Origin: G963667855 sp963667855 | Lineage (GTDB): Bacteria > Planctomycetota > Phycisphaerae > UBA1845 | Direction: 5' to 3' | Assembly (NCBI GenBank): GCA_963667855.2 | Contig: CAXXKI010000019.1 | Location: 124,001-188,000, forward strand | Length of the DNA: 64,000 bases | Shown: positions 59,348-64,000 of the stretch, piece after piece | How positions within the stretch are numbered: position 1 is the stretch's first letter | Layout of the letters: each line of letters begins with the position of its first letter | The notes under the pieces: model-generated | Databases searched by the model: none | What the model saw: the letters and a program-made list of their open reading frames with translations, nothing else | Told to the model about the DNA's origin: nothing | Translations under genes and position numbers: made by a program

Positions 59348-61606
59348 TCACGCAGAAGCTGGTTTCAGGTGGGCCTGAATGGTTTCGATCAGATCCATTC
59401 TGTTTATCGGCTTGGTCGCAAAGTCGTCACATCCGGCGTCGAGACATTTCTGCCGGTCGTCTGACATAGCATGAGCGGTTAAGGCTATGATTGGACCGTT
59501 ATAGTTCTTCTGACGCAACAGCGTAGTAGCGTGATAGCCATCCATAACCGGCATCTGCATATCCATAATTATGACATCAAACGGTTCACCCTGCTCCATG
59601 GCTTCCAGGGCAGCTTCAACTGCAAGTTTTCCATTAACTACCGAAATGATGGAAGCGCCGGCTTTTTCAAGTATCCGCTGAATGATAAGCCTGTTTGTAC
59701 TGTTATCTTCAGCAAGCAGTAAACGTCCGGTGATAGTCGGTATTGCGGATTGGGTATCACCGGGAAGTTTGCTTCGGGTAATTGACGCCATAGCAAATTT
59801 ATCGAGCATTTTAACATCATCCACCGGTCCGGTTTTGATTCTGAGGCGGAAAGCGCTCCCTTGCCCCGGAGTACTCTGAACGGTGAGATCGCCACCGAGG
59901 AGTTGAGCCAGCCTTCTGCTGATGGCCAACCCCAAACCGGTTCCGCCGAACCTGCGGGTAGTGGTAGCATCGGCCTGGTTGAAGGGTTCAAAAAGCTCGT
60001 CTATCTGTTTGCCCGTAAGACCAATTCCGGTATCGAGTACGTCGAACTGAATTACCGATTCGGCATCATCGTGAATGAAGCCGATTACCAAACGCACGCC
60101 CCCCTCCTCGGTGAACTTGATTGCGTTTCCCAAAAGATTGACCAGGATCTGTTTCAACCTTGTCGGATCGGTGTAGATGAATTCGGGAACCGCCCCGATA
60201 AACTCAACATTAAACACCAGGTTTTTAGCATTGGCCCTCATTTGCATCAGCGATTTGACGTCGGCCACCAGATGTATCGGACAGCAGCGGATGTTTTCGA
60301 CGTCCACCTTACCCGCTTCGATCTTTGAGATATCCAGTATATCGTTGATAATCTGAAGCAGGTGTTCGCCGTTCCGACGCACGATAAGGATAGAATCCAG
60401 TCTTTCCGAATCGGACAGGTCTGGATCAAGCATACTTTCGGTCAATCCGAGAATGGCCGTCATAGGTGTGCGAATTTCGTGGCTCATGTTGGCCAGAAAT
60501 TCGCTTTTGGACTGGTTGGCCGATTCGGCCTTTATTCTGGCGGAATGAAGCTCGTCCTGAACCTGGTTAATGGTCTCCAGCATCGAGTTAATATCATGCC
60601 CTAACTCACTCAGCTCATCAGATCCAACCGCCGAAATTCGGGAAAAAAATCCCCTGTTCATGGTTATGGCACTTAAATCCTCCTGCATTTGCGAAACGCG
60701 TTTTATCACATAGTGATTCAGGAGAATCATGGTAAGTGCCACGATAACGACACTGACTATGATTAGACCAATTATATATTGTGACAGACTTGCCTCTCCG
60801 TGCGTGTAAATATCCCTGTTGGATTCAACGCTGCACAGCAAGACCGGTTTACCGAAAATATCATTGACAACGAAACGAGCGGCGATTTTCGTTTCGCTCA
60901 ACCTTTTCACAAGCGGCGAATGAGCTTCAAGCAGCGCCGGCACATCTTTCCGCAGGGATTTTGGTAAACCGTCATTGTTCAAAGAGTGGAATTCGATATC
61001 CAACTGGGTAAGAGCAGAGAGTCGTTCAGCTTCAAGACCGTCCAGGTATCGCCCCATTATCAGAGTACCCCGTGGAGGTCCGCTCAGGTCGCTTTTTAAT
61101 ATTGGATTAGCTGTCAGTAAAAGAACCGCTTCCGGCAAACCAACAACGCCAGATACGGATGATTTTGGTTCCCCGTTTTTCAGCAGAGGGTAATTTTCGG
61201 CGATAAGGGCAAGCAGGGAATTGGGCGGTTGCCGAAGTTCGCTTTCCTGAAGATCCGCTCCCAGATACTGAACAACTTCTCCTTTTGAATTTAAAAAAAC
61301 CATTAAGTTGATATCCAGAATCAGGACCGTGTCCAGATTCAGGTTTTCGTCAATATACTCCTGGTTGCGTGTTTCCACGAAATCGTAAGTGGCGTCCCAG
61401 TTAGACCAGTCTTTGCAGCTGTTCTCCAGGCTCTGAAGTCTGTTTTCCAGTGCTACGGAAAGACGGGATGCGTTTTCCAAAACGATCGTTTCTTCCAGAT
61501 TAAGATATCCGCTACGCATAGTGCTGGCTGCCAGCAGATACAATGCGAGTATCAATGAAAAGCCCACGGCAACGGTTACCAGAAGTGTTTTACGTCGTAA
61601 TGTCAT
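59348..61606 (-). CDS. CHASE4 hybrid sensor histidine kinase
   Basis: A 752-residue hybrid kinase. After an N-terminal helix, a CHASE4-type periplasmic sensor (about 30-255; LENSCKDWSNWDATYDFVE) and a second helix, a HAMP domain, HisKA (H-box ANMSHEIRTPM), HATPase (DTGIGLTGKQIDELFEPF, GGTGLGLAISRRL) and a C-terminal receiver (VIIMDMQMPVMDGYHAT) follow. The phosphorelay needs a separate output protein, which is not nearby. The start at 61606 (MTLRRK) removes an unlikely 14-residue extension. It faces the prepilin-like pair but is on the opposite strand, so shared function is only a possibility. Confidence 0.93.
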   Translation of the reverse strand: MTLRRKTLLVTVAVGFSLILALYLLAASTMRSGYLNLEETIVLENASRLSVALENRLQSLENSCKDWSNWDATYDFVETRNQEYIDENLNLDTVLILDINLMVFLNSKGEVVQYLGADLQESELRQPPNSLLALIAENYPLLKNGEPKSSVSGVVGLPEAVLLLTANPILKSDLSGPPRGTLIMGRYLDGLEAERLSALTQLDIEFHSLNNDGLPKSLRKDVPALLEAHSPLVKRLSETKIAARFVVNDIFGKPVLLCSVESNRDIYTHGEASLSQYIIGLIIVSVVIVALTMILLNHYVIKRVSQMQEDLSAITMNRGFFSRISAVGSDELSELGHDINSMLETINQVQDELHSARIKAESANQSKSEFLANMSHEIRTPMTAILGLTESMLDPDLSDSERLDSILIVRRNGEHLLQIINDILDISKIEAGKVDVENIRCCPIHLVADVKSLMQMRANAKNLVFNVEFIGAVPEFIYTDPTRLKQILVNLLGNAIKFTEEGGVRLVIGFIHDDAESVIQFDVLDTGIGLTGKQIDELFEPFNQADATTTRRFGGTGLGLAISRRLAQLLGGDLTVQSTPGQGSAFRLRIKTGPVDDVKMLDKFAMASITRSKLPGDTQSAIPTITGRLLLAEDNSTNRLIIQRILEKAGASIISVVNGKLAVEAALEAMEQGEPFDVIIMDMQMPVMDGYHATTLLRQKNYNGPIIALTAHAMSDDRQKCLDAGCDDFATKPINRMDLIETIQAHLKPASA

Positions 61607-61911
61607 ACGTTCACCGCCGGCAATCGATGCTATTGCCATGCAAAACACCGATTACCGTTGCCGACCTGGAAAGGCAAAATGACCGCCATCACAGGTCATT
61701 GGAATAGACCGACCGGACTGCATTCCGGCATAGTTCGTATCAGCAGGATCGGCATCCTCGCTTAGCAGAATTACGAATCCGTAGAGAGGGGAATAGTTAC
61801 AGCTTTGCGTGAGTAAGCATTCAACGGCAATAGATTATTTTCATATCACCAATCAGGCAGGAACCATAATCCCTGCCCGATGGTAAAATCCACCGGCTGG
61901 CATTAGTAACG
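61607..61911. other. Intergenic region without clear features
   Basis: About 305 bp between the kinase gene and the small hypothetical gene. I see no ORF, repeat or clear promoter. Confidence 0.4.
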
Positions 61912-62184
61912 TTACTTGTTCCCGGCCGACTTCAGCCAGTTCTGGACATTTTGAGCGAGTAAAGCCGGGTCTCGCTTCTCCAAGAGATGCTGGGCCAATT
62001 GTGATTTGATTTTCAGATTAGTCATCGCGGTTTCCGCCCGCTTCCACAGCTGATCCTGCTTTTTCTTACCTTCCGCCAGATATAATTCTGTCACCAGCTC
62101 CTGGAGCTTGGTGAGCATAATGGTCTCTTTGTTGTCGTAGTAGTTATTGATAACTTTCTTTTGATAGTTTGAATACTCGGCCAT
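61912..62184 (-). CDS. Hypothetical small helical protein
   Basis: A 90-residue protein, almost all predicted helix and rich in Lys, Gln and Leu (KLQELVTELYLAEGKKKQDQ, LKIKSQLAQHLLEKRDPALL). No family recognised. The ATG at 62184 has AGAAGAAC upstream and is preferred over 62271, whose extra residues look untranslated. It is divergent from the SGNH lipoprotein. It may be a structural or binding protein. Confidence 0.6.
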   Translation of the reverse strand: MAEYSNYQKKVINNYYDNKETIMLTKLQELVTELYLAEGKKKQDQLWKRAETAMTNLKIKSQLAQHLLEKRDPALLAQNVQNWLKSAGNK

Positions 62185-62310
62185 CTGTTCTTCTCTATAA
62201 TGTACCTGCCTGGCGCCGACGTTTTCGATACGAGCCAGCGAAGCAGAACAAGTTACCATTATAACAGACAAAGGGAAATGGCAGAGAAACGTGTTTCAGG
62301 AGTACCAATC

Positions 62311-63093
62311 ATGCCACGGTCAAAAGGGCAGATTTTTCGGAATACTATTTCCATAGTGCTATTGGTTCTGATGCCGGTAATGATGGTTACCGGTTGCGAT
62401 TCAATGAATCTGCAGATACCTGATGAGAATGTTGTTTACATCGCGTTTGGAGATTCAACGACAGCCGGTCCCAGCGACAAGGATTACCACGAGTATTTGC
62501 GGGAGAAGCTCGGGGCAGAGGCCAACACTTTCGCCAACCGGGGGCATAGTGGGGAACGCACTCCAGATGGCATTGAGAGGCTGAAGCAACTTCTTGATCG
62601 CAATACCTACCCCAATGCCCAGGTACTCCTGTTCTGGGAAGGCGGGGGCGATCTGGTGGATATTATTCACGATCTGGATCCGTTCCTGCTGTCTTCGCCT
62701 AATAGTTCGAACTTCTGGGCAGCGGATGAACTCGATGAGAAGCTGGATGATATTCGGGATAACCTGATTGAGGCAATACAACTGGGCAGGGACGCGGGGT
62801 TGACGGTTTACGTGGCCAATTATTTCGATATCCAGGATAGCACCATTCTCTGCGAGGCCATGCAGTTGGATATTTTACTGCCGGGCCAGGCTGCGTTAGC
62901 CAACGAGTATGTAGCTTTACTGAATAACCAAATCCAACTGGCAGCACTTGCCGGGGGCGCGGAACTGGTTGATGTATCTTCAGTGGCCGAGGAGTTGGCC
63001 TCTGATTCCTCTAACTACGAAAACTGCACTCACCTAAGCGAGAAAGGCAACGAGATTGCCGCTGAGGTTTTTTACGAAGAAATGAGTAAATAG
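62311..63093 (+). CDS. SGNH/GDSL-family lipoprotein with a degenerate active site
   Basis: A 260-residue lipoprotein: signal peptide with lipobox VTGC (Cys29), then a SGNH hydrolase fold. Block I is AFGDSTTAG with the nucleophile Ser49, and block II NRGHSGERT (77-84) keeps the Gly. Block III reads GGGD (111-114) where the family has GxND, so the oxyanion Asn is missing. In block V NCTH (238-241) the catalytic Asp is Asn and only His241 remains. The enzyme may be inactive or a binding protein. AGGAG precedes the ATG at 62311; the open frame starts earlier. Confidence 0.82.
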   Translation: MPRSKGQIFRNTISIVLLVLMPVMMVTGCDSMNLQIPDENVVYIAFGDSTTAGPSDKDYHEYLREKLGAEANTFANRGHSGERTPDGIERLKQLLDRNTYPNAQVLLFWEGGGDLVDIIHDLDPFLLSSPNSSNFWAADELDEKLDDIRDNLIEAIQLGRDAGLTVYVANYFDIQDSTILCEAMQLDILLPGQAALANEYVALLNNQIQLAALAGGAELVDVSSVAEELASDSSNYENCTHLSEKGNEIAAEVFYEEMSK

Positions 63094-63326
63094 GATCAGC
63101 GAAGCCTGCTCTACTCTTCAATATATCGTTTTTTCCATCCCACACTCCTCGTAAAAGACGTGAAGAATAGAACAGCCGGAAATACATCAAAATCTCGATT
63201 ATAAAATCCCAAACCCGTTTTCTACATATTTGTATGAAGAAAAACCAACGGCCGGACCGATGCTGGAATAACGGAGATTACGTTTGCCCAATGGCAAACC
63301 GCGATAGGGAATCAGGAAGGGTATAT

Positions 63327-64000
63327 CATGAAAACTTTATTCGGATTTATTCTTATCAGCGTCTCGGTTTTGTGTACGGCCTGTAGCCGGAACCAACAGC
63401 GAAATTACGCATACGATTCCGGCTATAATTATTTACGTGTTCGACAGCAAAGCCTGCCCGGGTCGGATCCCCGCGTAGTTGTTCTCGAACCATTACCGAT
63501 TCCAGATTACAAGCAGCCCTTCCCCGGTTTCGCCTCAGGCGCTGTACCAGTATACCTGACCGGTAACGGTATAAACCGTCCAACCTGTATAAATCCAACC
63601 GACCGACCAATGGATTTGACAATCGAAGGGGAAGGTTTCTTCCCAGTCATGATAAAAAGAAACGGGCGGTTCACTACGGGTTACACCCGGCGAGGAAATT
63701 TCACAATTGACGCTGAGGGAAGGTTGGCTCTAGGCAACAGTTCCGGCCCCTTGCTTGTACCATACATAACCATTCCGGAAGATACAATTGAAATCGTCAT
63801 AACCTGCAATGGATCGGTTACAGTAAAGGTTCCTGGCCATGATGGTTTTAACGAAGTTGGTAAAATCGAATTATCCAGTTTCGAATTTCCATCCGACATG
63901 GCCTACCTGGGCGATGAAATCTATGTAGCGACAGAACTATCCGGCGAAAAAGTAGAAGGCGAACCCGGTACCAGCGGGTTAGGCATGTTATCTCAAGGAA
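63327..64000 (+). CDS. FlgG-like lipoprotein (partial, runs off the window)
   Basis: ATG at 63327, with AGGAAGGG just upstream, opens a frame that continues to the window end (224 codons). The N-terminus MKTLFGFILISVSVLCTACS is a lipoprotein-type signal (Cys19, imperfect lipobox CTAC). After an 80-residue Pro-rich region, DLTIEGEGFFPVMIKRNGRF, then GYTRRGNFTIDAEGRLALGN, PYITIPEDTIEIVI and VGKIELSSFEFPSDMAYLGD match the middle and C-terminal part of FlgG/FlgF flagellar rod proteins. The usual FlgG N-terminal rod helix is absent. No other flagellar gene is visible. It may start a flagellar or rod-like operon beyond the window. Confidence 0.8.

Noticed and set aside
1..64000. CRISPR arrays, rRNA and tRNA genes
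   Set aside because: No regularly spaced direct repeats, rRNA signatures or complete tRNA folds were seen by eye on either strand.

Overview
The window looks like a chromosomal stretch from a planctomycete, most likely of the class Phycisphaerae. This is inferred from several signs: small membrane proteins carrying a Cys-x-x-Cys-Gly-Tyr / Cys-Pro-Glu-Cys-Gly zinc knuckle, a PEP-CTERM surface protein, the tail of a dockerin-type protein, prepilin-like secreted proteins, FHA-zinc-ribbon membrane proteins and an ABC-2 permease fused to a CPBP protease. MqnE implies menaquinone made through futalosine, and NfnAB implies electron bifurcation with ferredoxin, so an anaerobic or facultative life is plausible.

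Layout. 1-5 kb: end of a dockerin protein, phosphofructokinase, a sprT-like/mqnE operon, an alpha/beta hydrolase and an NTF2-like protein. 5-9.5 kb: a FixL/FixJ-like two-component pair and a second, frameshifted PAS kinase; both PAS domains carry cysteine clusters. 9.5-17.5 kb: a hairpin-rich repeat, nfnAB, a LacI regulator divergent from a secreted glucoamylase-like enzyme with a clear operator between them, a PilZ protein and a PEP-CTERM protein. 18-27.4 kb: an intact ISL3 element, hypothetical proteins, gyrA, a TIM-barrel-like protein and a twice-frameshifted polyprenyl diphosphate synthase. 28-30 kb: an AbiEi/AbiEii toxin-antitoxin locus broken by five frameshifts. 30-42 kb: a membrane glycosyltransferase, a GH13-like protein, a zinc-ribbon membrane protein, a histidine-catabolism cluster (ftcD, hutF and an ArgE-type M20 hydrolase) and dnaK. 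42-51 kb: an ACT protein, an IS4 element inside a 183-bp inverted-repeat element, a large unknown protein, and two paralogous FHA/zinc-ribbon membrane proteins, one of them a rhomboid protease. 51-64 kb: a NatAB-type ABC exporter, twin 654-residue prepilin-solenoid proteins, a CHASE4 hybrid kinase, a degenerate SGNH lipoprotein and the start of a FlgG-like lipoprotein.

The most unusual material is the tandem pair of prepilin-like proteins, each with four 76-residue repeats, followed by the FHA-rhomboid/FHA-membrane pair and the FlgG-like lipoprotein. Several families of dispersed palindromic repeats lie between genes. At least eight frameshifts in four loci, plus a probable ninth at an A8 run, fall mostly in or next to short homopolymers. 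One of the affected genes should be essential, so base-calling errors are a real alternative to gene decay.
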